A stretch of 14,280 nucleotides of DNA from SHLJ01 sp041618535 (GTDB taxonomy: Bacteria > Bacteroidota > Bacteroidia > Flavobacteriales > Flavobacteriaceae), in contig JBFKFP010000065.1 in NCBI GenBank assembly GCA_041618535.1, positions 1-14,280 on the forward strand, given 5' to 3'. Below, piece by piece: positions 7,122 through 13,732 of the stretch. Below the pieces are notes generated by a model that saw only the letters and a program-made list of their open reading frames with translations, searched no databases and had not been told where the DNA came from. The position numbers and the translations under genes were made by a program. Position 1 is the stretch's first letter. Every line of letters starts with the position of its first letter.

Positions 7122-7258
7122 CAACGCCTATAACTCCGCCAGAGGCGGACAGGCCCATCGCCGGACAGGGCTTGGGAAATTTTCCTACATTAGAGTTTAT
7201 TAATCAATACTGGTTAGGTGTCCATTGAGGCGTCGGGTCATAGCTTGGACCGTTGGCA
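7116..7258 (+). repeat. attC-like element E
   Basis: It starts at GCCTAAC (7116-7122), which is the exact reverse complement of the GTTAGGC closing element F, as expected for the two ends of one cassette. It continues AACGCCTATAACTCCGCC and shares bases 7119-7206 with element B. The right arm GGCGTCGGGTCATAG (7229-7243) can pair with 7128-7140, and the end reads ACCGTTGGCAC. A GTTAGGT at 7213-7219 offers an alternative, shorter right border. Confidence 0.7.
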
Positions 7259-7262
7259 CTAT

Positions 7263-8273
7263 TCACTCATTTGGATTTCCATTAAACCTATTAATCAATT
7301 CAATCGTTTTAATGATCCCTTCATGATCAGAAAACTGATCCCCGGAATATTCAATGCCCAAATACCCAGTATATGCTGATTCCTCAACTATCTTGAGCAT
7401 ACGAGAGTAATCGATGTTTTTTTCATTCCCTTTTTCGTCAAATTGGATCGTTTTCGCAGATACAGCATTAGCAAAGGGCATTAATAGTTTTACTCCTTCA
7501 TATGGGTCGTGTTGCCCATAGCATTCGCCATTTCTCCACCCATATTCACAAAAATTACCAAAATCAACATTGAGCTTACAGTATGTACTGTTGACGGACT
7601 CGATAATATCAATTAACCAATATGGATCAGCAGAATACCAATTATGATTTTCTATTATAATATGGATATTGCATTTCTCAGCATACTCAACTAAAGTGCA
7701 CAGTCCTTCTGTTGCAGCATCTTTTACCGCCTCTCTATCTCCTGTTCTGCCATTTACAGCGACCATGAGTGAGTGGCATCCAAGGAATTCACATAGATCG
7801 ACCCATTTGTAGTAATTTTTAGCAACCTCTTTAGGCTTAACATTACCGGATCCAGCGAGATTACCACCCCATACATTAGAAATAAATAGACTTTTAACTC
7901 CATAGTCCTCACATCTCTTTTTGAATTCCTTGAAGTAATTAATGTTATTTACTTGACCATAATAAAGTGACGCTTCAATTTCAATCGCCTCTAAATCATA
8001 CTTTTCTCGTGTTAGTTTTGGGAAATCTAAGGGATCGAGTTCTCCCTGAAGTATTCGACCTGGATCTTTTTTTAACAAATCAAGAAAAGTACTCCACCAA
8101 TTTTCAGCCGTAGTATCCCCCACATAGGATGACCATAATGACCATTGATTTAAGGACATTTTAAATTTATGTCCTTCAAATACAGTATGACCGTATATAT
8201 CCGTAAATGAAGGAGCTAAAAGGGTGAACAACCCAGCTCGTGAAAATCTTTGCATAAATCTTCTTCTGCTCAT
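7263..8273 (-). CDS. Sugar phosphate isomerase/epimerase-like TIM barrel protein, Tat-exported
   Basis: The 336-residue protein begins with SRRRFMQRFSRAGLFTLLAPSF, a twin-arginine signal followed by a hydrophobic stretch. The body matches the AP-endonuclease-2/xylose-isomerase-like TIM barrel: DLEAIEIEASLYYG, HIIIENHN with metal-ligand Glu208, KLNVDFGNF with Asp237, and a final YLGIEYSGD with Glu308. Such proteins are usually sugar isomerases or epimerases, or inositol-type dehydratases. Substrate is unknown. The gene lies on the minus strand between two plus-oriented attC-like elements, the reverse of most cassette cargo. Confidence 0.87.
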   Translation of the reverse strand: MSRRRFMQRFSRAGLFTLLAPSFTDIYGHTVFEGHKFKMSLNQWSLWSSYVGDTTAENWWSTFLDLLKKDPGRILQGELDPLDFPKLTREKYDLEAIEIEASLYYGQVNNINYFKEFKKRCEDYGVKSLFISNVWGGNLAGSGNVKPKEVAKNYYKWVDLCEFLGCHSLMVAVNGRTGDREAVKDAATEGLCTLVEYAEKCNIHIIIENHNWYSADPYWLIDIIESVNSTYCKLNVDFGNFCEYGWRNGECYGQHDPYEGVKLLMPFANAVSAKTIQFDEKGNEKNIDYSRMLKIVEESAYTGYLGIEYSGDQFSDHEGIIKTIELINRFNGNPNE

Positions 8274-8294
8274 TCCAAAATATAAATAAAATAT

Positions 8295-8462
8295 ACCTAA
8301 CAGTGAGAATAACTCATCGCCTACTTAGGTCCGGGTTTATTTACTATTTTAGGGACTAACGAAAACAAAACCGAAGGCTGGCGCCTCCAGGCGCACAGGC
8401 TGCCGGTCAATGGCGGCCATAGCCTATGGAAACAGCTCGTAGGCAGGGCCAGTATCATTGGG
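8295..8462 (+). repeat. attC-like element G
   Basis: It opens with ACCTAAC (8295-8301, RYYYAAC), then GAATAACTCATCGCC, recalling element E. An AT-rich centre TTTATTTACTATTTTAG follows. The right half holds palindromic blocks (GCGCCT-CC-AGGCGC near 8381 and CCATAG-C-CTATGG near 8418) and ends GCAGGGCCAGTATCATTGGG. The right core is poorly conserved (ATTGGGA instead of GTTRRRY), so the border is approximate. Confidence 0.55.
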
Positions 8463-8479
8463 AACAATGTAAAAAAACA

Positions 8480-9067
8480 ATGACCACAGAAAAAGAATCA
8501 TACGGTGGGCTTGCAATCCTGACAGCCGTTACGGCTTCTCTCTGCTGCATAACTCCGGTATTGGCCTTTATGGCGGGCTTTGGAGGAATCGCTTCAACTT
8601 TTAGCTGGCTTGAACCTTTCCGACCATACCTGATTGGGATTACAGTCGGCATTCTCGCTTTTGCTTGGTATCAAAAGCTAAGAACCAGCAATAGCATAGA
8701 CTGTAATTGTGTAGATGAAAAGAAACCGTTTTTGCAAACCAAAAAATTCCTGGGTATAGTGACCGTATTCGCGGGACTAATGCTCGCCATTCCCAACTTT
8801 TCACACATCTTTTATCCCGACAATCAGTCAAATGTCACTCAAGTAAAGCAGGAAAACCTTGAGACCGTAAAATTCAACATCACGGGAATGACATGCACCG
8901 GTTGTGAGGTGCATATATCACATGCCTTAACTGAATTGGATGGAATTCAATCAGTAAAGGCGAGCTACCAGAAGGGACATGCCGTAGTGCAATTTGACAA
9001 GACCAAAACCAACAAAGACGAAATAACTCACGCTATCAACGCGACCGGTTATAAAGTAAGTAATTGA
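8480..9067 (+). CDS. merTP: Mercuric transport protein, MerT-MerP fusion
   Basis: The ATG at 8480 (MTTEKESYGG) is chosen because the upstream extension to 8426 reads through repeat sequence. The 195-residue protein has a MerT-like part with hydrophobic segments near 11-38, 48-66 and 88-106, vicinal cysteines C22-C23 followed by TP in the first, and a second pair C75-N-C77 on the cytosolic side. A linker leads to a MerP/HMA domain with GMTCTGCEVH (C139, C142) and a final GYKVSN. The fusion binds Hg(II) outside and passes it through the membrane. Only the next gene is coupled to it; merA and merR are not in the window. Confidence 0.9.
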   Translation: MTTEKESYGGLAILTAVTASLCCITPVLAFMAGFGGIASTFSWLEPFRPYLIGITVGILAFAWYQKLRTSNSIDCNCVDEKKPFLQTKKFLGIVTVFAGLMLAIPNFSHIFYPDNQSNVTQVKQENLETVKFNITGMTCTGCEVHISHALTELDGIQSVKASYQKGHAVVQFDKTKTNKDEITHAINATGYKVSN

Positions 9068-9069
9068 CA

Positions 9070-9279
9070 ATGGAGCCTTTATCAAAATCTATCCTAACTT
9101 GCCCGCATTGCGGACACCAAAAAGAAGAGACCATGCCTTTAGAGGCCTGCGCGTACTTCTACGAGTGTTCTAACTGCCATATAACCCTCAAGCCAAAAGA
9201 GGGGGACTGCTGCGTTTATTGCTCCTATGGAAGTGTCCCATGCCCCCCTATACAGGCCGAGAAGAATTGCTGTTCGTAA
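9070..9279 (+). CDS. GDCCVxC-type small cysteine-rich protein
   Basis: The start is the ATG at 9070, two bases after the merTP stop; a TTG at 9064 would overlap it. The 69-residue protein has CPHC at 11-14, a lone C27, CSNC at 33-36, the signature GDCCVYC at 45-51, C58 and a terminal CC at 67-68. This is the GDCCVxC family, whose members commonly neighbour merT genes and in some species carry selenocysteine at the last position of the motif; here it is Cys (TGC/TGT codons only). A role in Hg(II) binding or handover from MerTP is likely but inferred. Confidence 0.85.
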   Translation: MEPLSKSILTCPHCGHQKEETMPLEACAYFYECSNCHITLKPKEGDCCVYCSYGSVPCPPIQAEKNCCS

Positions 9280-9296
9280 AGAACAACTAATGCCGC

Positions 9297-9389
9297 ATCC
9301 AACAACGCCTATAGCCTGCCTGCCATGCCTGAGGCAGGTAAACCGGCAGGTTTACATGCCGTTGGTATGCAGGGCCGGAACCGTTGGCT
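9297..9389 (+). repeat. attC-like element H
   Basis: It begins with ATCCAAC (9297-9303, RYYYAAC) and AACGCCTATAGC. The middle is dominated by nested GC palindromes (GCCTGCCTGCC, TGCCTGAGGCA and a perfect GTAAACC-GGCA-GGTTTAC hairpin at 9338-9355). It closes with GCAGGGCCGGAACCGTTGGCT. The usual AT-rich centre is missing, making it about 93 bp long. Confidence 0.7.
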
Positions 9390-9445
9390 GTAATGCCCAC
9401 AAACCAAAAACTGAATAGAGTTTGCAATCTTTAAATTATATCAAA

Positions 9446-9940
9446 ATGAAAAAAATACTAGCGCCCCTTTATTTCTCTGCTGTTACCTTATTCACATGTA
9501 ATAGTCCTCTCTTTGCACAAACGCCAATCGACTCCACGCAGATAAAGGAAACTGTCCTCAATTATCTTGAGGGCATGGAAACCAACAACCCTCAAAGCAT
9601 TGAAAAAGCTATGCATCCCGATTTGGCAAAACGAACCGTCGAGAAAAATAAGGAAGGTGTCGAATATCCTGCAAATATGTCCGCAGCGAGTTTAATTGGA
9701 TACTCTAAAGATTTTGATTTTACGCTGTTCTATAAAGCTGATGTTGACCCTGAAGAACCTTTAATATCGGAAGTCATTATTTATGATCTCTCAAATGGTA
9801 TTGCATCGGTCAAAGCGGTGACAAACAAGTTTGAATTTGTCGATTACATCCACCTGGCAAAATTAAACGGAGAGTGGAAGATTATAAACATCCTCTGGAT
9901 TATGACCGGCAATACGAATAAATGGATGAATAGACAGTAA
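9446..9940 (+). CDS. Exported NTF2-like protein (putative lumazine-binding type)
   Basis: The ATG at 9446 (MKKILAPLYFSAV) starts a signal peptide ending near LFAQ; upstream codons from 9422 are unlikely. The mature domain of about 140 residues opens with a helix IKETVLNYLEGMETNNPQSIEKAMHPDLAKR and continues with strands SEVIIYDLSNGIASVKAVTNKFEFVDYIHLAKLNGEWKIINILW. This is the cone-like NTF2/SnoaL fold of the putative lumazine-binding family seen widely in Bacteroidota. Ligand and activity are unknown. The stop codon falls inside the inverted repeat that marks the right end of this unit. The gene stands alone between two elements. Confidence 0.82.
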   Translation: MKKILAPLYFSAVTLFTCNSPLFAQTPIDSTQIKETVLNYLEGMETNNPQSIEKAMHPDLAKRTVEKNKEGVEYPANMSAASLIGYSKDFDFTLFYKADVDPEEPLISEVIIYDLSNGIASVKAVTNKFEFVDYIHLAKLNGEWKIINILWIMTGNTNKWMNRQ

Positions 9941-9944
9941 GCAC

Positions 9945-10072
9945 TACAGCCAACAACGCCTATGGTTCATCGCCCTCCAAAGTCTGCGATTATTTCCTAT
10001 CTTTAGTTATAGCAATACATGTCCGCTAGTGCTTGCTACTCAGGCACTTTGTCATTGCAGGAACCGTAACCA
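9945..10072 (+). repeat. attC-like element I
   Basis: The left end TACAGCCAAC is the exact reverse complement of GTTGGCTGTA at 9383, the start of the same unit. It continues AACGCCTATGG, CTCCAAAGTCTGC and the AT-rich centre TTATTTCCTATCTTTAG (up to 10010) shared with elements F and M. The right arm is GTCATTGCAGGAACCGTAACC. It is weakly palindromic in the outer arms only. Confidence 0.65.
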
Positions 10073-10082
10073 ACTAAAAATT

Positions 10083-10994
10083 ATGAAACTATCAGCTTTA
10101 ACATTAATCCTGTTTCTTTTTCCATGGATCCTGCCTGGGCAGGAAGCCGTAAAAGATTCAATCAGACTTTTCTATTTAGGAGGTCAGTCTAACATGGATG
10201 GGTTTGGCCTTAATTCTGACCTACACGATTCCATAACTTCAAATCTCAAGAATGTTTGGATCTTTCATGGTAATCCAGCCCCTGATGAAGATGCAAATGG
10301 CGGATTAGGCAGGTGGACTGAACTGCAACCTGGCCATGGCTGGGAATTTTCCTCTGATGGCAAACAAAATAAATTGTCCGACTATTTCGGAATAGAACTT
10401 TCTTTTGCAAAAAAACTCAAAGAATACTACCCGAATGAGAAAATTGCCATCATAAAATATTCAAGAGGGGGCACTTCTATAGACAGCTTAGCCGCTGGAC
10501 GATATGGTTCATGGGAGCCCGATTACAGAGGTAAAAATGGGATCAATCAATACGACCATTTTTTGAGAACAGTTCGCTCGGCGCTTGATGTCAAAGACAT
10601 TGATAATGATGGCATTGAGGATTTTTTGATTCCATCAGGTATTATATGGATGCAAGGTGAAAGTGATGCTTATCGGGAGGAGGTTGCTCTTCGATACTAC
10701 GGAAATTTAAAACGCCTGATGGATCTGATACGTGCAGCGCTACACCATGATGATTTACCGGTAGTTATTGGCAAAATATCCGACTCAGGGAATAACAAAG
10801 CAGGAAAAGTATACAGGCATGGAGAATTGGTTCAGTATGCACAAGAAAAATTTGCACGCACTGACCAAAGTGCTGCGATTGTGAGAAGTACACAGCACTA
10901 CAATTACTACGATTCCTGGCATTACGATAGCAGTGGGTACCTGGATTTAGGAGAAAAATTTGCAGAGGCGATTTATTTACTCAATAGAAAATAA
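10083..10994 (+). CDS. Exported SGNH esterase, sialate O-acetylesterase-like
   Basis: The ATG at 10083 begins a signal peptide (LSALTLILFLFPWILPG). The 303-residue protein has block I FYLGGQSNMDGFG with nucleophile Ser36, the QGESD block at 191-195, and a late DSWH with Asp277/His280 as the probable acid and base. This order and spacing match the SASA/carbohydrate esterase 6 group, which removes acetyl groups from sugars such as xylan or sialic acid. KDIDNDGIEDFLIP (171-184) looks like a calcium-binding-type acidic insertion. It is the single gene of its unit; the right-end repeat begins at its stop. Confidence 0.85.
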   Translation: MKLSALTLILFLFPWILPGQEAVKDSIRLFYLGGQSNMDGFGLNSDLHDSITSNLKNVWIFHGNPAPDEDANGGLGRWTELQPGHGWEFSSDGKQNKLSDYFGIELSFAKKLKEYYPNEKIAIIKYSRGGTSIDSLAAGRYGSWEPDYRGKNGINQYDHFLRTVRSALDVKDIDNDGIEDFLIPSGIIWMQGESDAYREEVALRYYGNLKRLMDLIRAALHHDDLPVVIGKISDSGNNKAGKVYRHGELVQYAQEKFARTDQSAAIVRSTQHYNYYDSWHYDSSGYLDLGEKFAEAIYLLNRK

Positions 10995-11067
10995 ACTGGT
11001 TATAAGGCCGTGTATGAAATCATAGCACCCTGCGGGATGCTATACGTCATAGGCTAATAATTGGCAA
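10994..11067 (+). repeat. attC-like element J, short and well folded
   Basis: The left end AACTGGTTAT (10994-11003) mirrors GTAACCAACT at 10066 at 7 of 10 positions. An internal hairpin pairs ATAGCACCC (11022-11030) with GGGATGCTAT (11034-11043), with one bulged A. Outer arms GCC...TATGA and TCATAGGC also pair, leaving GTG unpaired. It ends ATTGGCAAC. At about 74 bp with extrahelical bases it looks closest to a classical attC. There is no T tract, so it is not a normal terminator. Confidence 0.65.
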
Positions 11068-11082
11068 CTAAAAGAATGCAAA

Positions 11083-11880
11083 ATGAGAAACTATATTTTA
11101 CTTTTTGTCTTAATAGGATTAATTAAATCCACAATAGGGTATTCTCAAGTTTTGAATTTCGAAATTGGGGTTAAAGACAGCGTTCAGTCAAAAATATTAA
11201 ATGAGAATAGACAGCTAATTATACATCTTCCAAAAGATTACGAGACTTCAAATAGTACTTATCCTATACTTTATGTTTTAGACGGAAATGAAACAAGTCT
11301 TTTAGAGGCTATTACAATAACACGTAAACTTAGAGTGGAAACGATAATAGTTGCAATTCCCAATACTGACCGTGACAGAGATATGATGCCCCTAAGTACA
11401 CCAACTTATGAAGTGAAAAATCCAGGAGCCGAAAATTTTCTTTCGTTTCTTGAAAAAGAACTTGTACCCCATATTGAAAAGAACTATCGTTCTAACGGAC
11501 AGAGAACGATTAGTGGAAAGTCATTAAGTGGATTGTTCGTAATGTATGCTTTTTTAGAAAATCCAGAATTATTTGATCATTATATCGGCAATAGTGCGGG
11601 TTGGTATGCAGATATGAATCCATTTTTTAGTGACTTGGTTGAAAGAGCTTTTAAAAATAAAGAGCAATTTCACGGCAAGAGATTATTTGTTGCGAATTCA
11701 TTGGCTGACCGCTTTGACCCTAATAAAGAGGTACATAATGCAGTGCTTGAATTTTCTGAAAGGCTAAATTCTGAATTTGGGGAAAAAGTGTTCTTTACAT
11801 ACAAAACATACGAAGACTATGGACACGTTCCCTTTCCGAGTCTTTATGACGGATTGCGGTATGTTTTAGAATTGGAATGA
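11083..11880 (+). CDS. Exported alpha/beta hydrolase, esterase D/Fes-like
   Basis: The 265-residue protein starts with a signal peptide (MRNYILLFVLIGLIKSTIGYSQ). It carries the esterase-D type fold: RQLIIHLPKDYE and YPILYVLDGNE near 43-70, the nucleophile elbow SGKSLSGLF with Ser147 (GxSxxG), an Asp at 209 or 212 in LADRFDP, and His248 in DYGHVPFPS. Family members hydrolyse carboxylic or thio esters, including siderophore esters; nothing here supports a particular substrate. The gene is markedly A+T-rich compared with its neighbours, in line with separate acquisition. It fills one unit between elements J and K. Confidence 0.87.
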   Translation: MRNYILLFVLIGLIKSTIGYSQVLNFEIGVKDSVQSKILNENRQLIIHLPKDYETSNSTYPILYVLDGNETSLLEAITITRKLRVETIIVAIPNTDRDRDMMPLSTPTYEVKNPGAENFLSFLEKELVPHIEKNYRSNGQRTISGKSLSGLFVMYAFLENPELFDHYIGNSAGWYADMNPFFSDLVERAFKNKEQFHGKRLFVANSLADRFDPNKEVHNAVLEFSERLNSEFGEKVFFTYKTYEDYGHVPFPSLYDGLRYVLELE

Positions 11881-11885
11881 AAAAA

Positions 11886-11942
11886 TTGTTGCCAACAATG
11901 TATTAAAGCCATTGAAACGGTTTTTATACCGTAGCGTAAGAG
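11886..11942 (+). repeat. attC-like element K, minimal
   Basis: It begins TTGTTGCCAAC, the mirror of the TTGGCAAC at 11061. GTATTAAAGCC (11900-11910) pairs with GGTTTTTATAC (11919-11929) around an 8-base loop, with one mismatch and one G-T pair. It ends ACCGTAGCGTAAGAG. With about 57 bp it is the shortest copy and has neither GC insert nor AT-rich centre. Confidence 0.6.
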
Positions 11943-11960
11943 CCAATTTATAAACCCACT

Positions 11961-12428
11961 ATGGAAAATAAACTTTTACTGATATTCCTGATCATTACAA
12001 TCACAATGACCGGATGTAATTCTGACAAGTCTGAATACGATAAAATGGTCGAATTCGGACAAAAATATACCGATGCCTGGAATAGCAAAGTGCCTGAAAA
12101 AATGGCTTCATTTTACGCAGAGGATGGATCCCTAACTGTAAACAATGGAACGCCAGCAGTCGGAAGAAAACAATTAGCTGAAACTGCTCAATCCTATATG
12201 GAAGCATTTCCTGATTTGGAACTGACAATGGACAGTCTGACAAAGGAAAATAATACTTTTAGATATTATTGGACCTTTAAAGGAACTCATTCTGGACCCA
12301 ACGGAACTGGAAATAAAGTTGATTTCAGCGGATTTGAAGAATGGACTATGAATGAACAAGGGCTTGTCCAAAAGTCAATAGGAACGTACGATGCTGAAGA
12401 ATATGAAAGACAGTTGAATGGGAATTAA
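11961..12428 (+). CDS. SnoaL-like lipoprotein
   Basis: This 155-residue protein has a lipoprotein signal: a hydrophobic run LLLIFLIITITMTG directly before Cys19. The mature domain matches SnoaL/NTF2-like polyketide-cyclase proteins: YDKMVEFGQKYTDAWNSKVPEKMASFYAEDGSLTVNNGTPAVGRKQLAETAQSYMEAFPDL, then FRYYWTFKGTHSGPNGTGNKVDFSGFEEWTMNEQGLVQKSIG. Members bind or isomerise small hydrophobic molecules, but many are uncharacterised. It is the second NTF2-like protein in the window, though its sequence is unlike the first. It is the only gene in its unit. Confidence 0.85.
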   Translation: MENKLLLIFLIITITMTGCNSDKSEYDKMVEFGQKYTDAWNSKVPEKMASFYAEDGSLTVNNGTPAVGRKQLAETAQSYMEAFPDLELTMDSLTKENNTFRYYWTFKGTHSGPNGTGNKVDFSGFEEWTMNEQGLVQKSIGTYDAEEYERQLNGN

Positions 12429-12435
12429 TAAACTG

Positions 12436-12565
12436 CCTCTTATAACGACTATAGTTTAGCACCGGCCGGGGCCGGATTCTTTTTATTTCAAGTCTGATTA
12501 AAAACAAAAACGGAGGGTATGGGTGTCGCCGTTTAACCTGCTGCAAGCAGGGCCGGAACTGCTTT
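12436..12565 (+). repeat. attC-like element L
   Basis: The left end CCTCTTATAACGACTATAG is a variant of the usual left end. A perfect CCGGCC-GG-GGCCGG hairpin sits near 12462, an AT-rich centre follows, and the right arm is CTGCTGCAAGCAGGGCCGGAACTGC. The GCAGGGCCGGAAC block is shared with elements A, F and H. The final core is degenerate, so the right border is uncertain. Confidence 0.55.
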
Positions 12566-12584
12566 CAGGTATTTAACTAGTACA

Positions 12585-13127
12585 ATGCGGGGTATAGAAA
12601 GGGTAAAGCACGACTTAAAACATTCAACGGACCTGTTGATTGAGGTGCTGGCAAATTTCTCAGAAGAGGACTTTAACAGAAAGCCGTCAGCAAATGCCTG
12701 GTCAGCAGGCGAGGTTGCAGAACATTTGTGGCTGGTTGAATCGGCCGTTAACGAGAAAGTAATGCAAGGACCAACCCAGCAGACAAATAGGGACCCCTGT
12801 GAAAAAATTGAACAGATAAAAAGGACCTTTCTGGACTTTGAGAAGAAATTTTCAGCAGCACTCACCAAGCCGACCGCTCTACCCAAAAATAAAAAAGACA
12901 TGATTGAAAAAATTAAATCCTGTCGAAAAATACTTCGGGATGTAATCGGTGCTGAAGGTCTCGAACAAGAATGTTTAGGCTTTAATCACGGGCTGTTCGG
13001 ACTGATGACCAAAGTAGAGTGGGTGTATTATAATATTTACCACACTGAAAGACACCTACAACAAATAGAAAGAATCCAGAAAGAAATTAAAATCAAGGCT
13101 GCACAGCAGGACTGCAATCCTTCTTAG
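12585..13127 (+). CDS. DinB-like four-helix protein
   Basis: The protein has 180 residues, a usual length for the DinB/YfiT-like superfamily. The three metal-binding histidines can be placed at H47 (AEHLWLVE) and at H153 and H157 (YHTERHLQQIE), with the family segment FNRKPSANAWSAGEVAEHL before the first. DinB-like proteins are cytosolic and metal-dependent; known members act as thiol transferases, but most have no assigned role. The next gene follows after 48 bp with no repeat between them, so these two share a unit and probably a transcript. Confidence 0.85.
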   Translation: MRGIERVKHDLKHSTDLLIEVLANFSEEDFNRKPSANAWSAGEVAEHLWLVESAVNEKVMQGPTQQTNRDPCEKIEQIKRTFLDFEKKFSAALTKPTALPKNKKDMIEKIKSCRKILRDVIGAEGLEQECLGFNHGLFGLMTKVEWVYYNIYHTERHLQQIERIQKEIKIKAAQQDCNPS

Positions 13128-13175
13128 TGGAACTCTGGTTTGTGCAAACAGGAAAACAAACTCAATAATTCAAAA

Positions 13176-13724
13176 ATGGAAAATTTGCAGAAAGCCCAGG
13201 AAGATATGAGAAATAGCTACGGGTATGGCTCGATCGGTGCTCTTGTTTCAGGGACCGTTTGGATAACGGCTGGTTTAATTGTGAATTTCTATTCATCCCA
13301 AAAAGGCATTTGGGCCTTGCTCATCGGAGGTGTGTTGATTTTTCCTGTGTCCTCATTAATTGAAAGGCTAATAGGTCTTAAAGGAGTACATGATAAAAAT
13401 AATCCTTTGGGAAAACTGGGAATGGAAGGAACCATTTGGATGATTATGTGTATTCCTTTAGCCTATGGTTTATCCTTGATGAAGAGCGAATGGTTCTTTC
13501 AGGGAATGTTGATGATTATTGGGGGACGATATTTGACCTTCGCCAGCATATTCGGAATGCGTTTTTATTGGGTTTTTGGAGCTGCTTTAGGATTGTCCGC
13601 ATATGTTCTGTTTAAACTTCAGGCCAGAGACTTTACTTCTGCATTGACAGGCGGACTGATTGAGGTAGTTTTTGGCATTGTGTTGTACGCTTTATTCAGA
13701 TTCCAAGAAAAAAATAATTCATAA
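13176..13724 (+). CDS. Polytopic membrane protein, DUF7010-like
   Basis: The ATG at 13176 (MENLQKAQEDMRNSYGYG) is preferred over an upstream TTG. The 182 residues show about six hydrophobic segments, starting with ALVSGTVWITAGLIVNFY and ALLIGGVLIFPVSSLI and ending with GLIEVVFGIVLYALF. The N-terminal AQxDMRxxYxxG followed by SGxxW is what I associate with the DUF7010 membrane family; this assignment is from memory and tentative. No transport motif is visible. It follows the DinB-like gene in the same direction. Confidence 0.75.
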   Translation: MENLQKAQEDMRNSYGYGSIGALVSGTVWITAGLIVNFYSSQKGIWALLIGGVLIFPVSSLIERLIGLKGVHDKNNPLGKLGMEGTIWMIMCIPLAYGLSLMKSEWFFQGMLMIIGGRYLTFASIFGMRFYWVFGAALGLSAYVLFKLQARDFTSALTGGLIEVVFGIVLYALFRFQEKNNS

Positions 13725-13732
13725 ATAAATGA

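Noticed and set aside
9064..9066. TTG start for the GDCCVxC protein overlapping merTP
   Set aside because: An ATG two codons later gives the same protein and is the more usual start.
9205..9225. Selenocysteine in the GDCCVxC motif
   Set aside because: All motif positions are encoded by TGC or TGT; there is no in-frame TGA before the true stop.
11022..11043. Intrinsic terminator at the strong hairpin after the esterase-like SGNH gene
   Set aside because: No T tract follows, and the hairpin is nested in a larger symmetric element with site-like ends.
13138..13149. Attachment site between the DinB-like and membrane protein genes
   Set aside because: Only a tiny GTTTG-TG-CAAAC hairpin is present, with none of the left- or right-end motifs.
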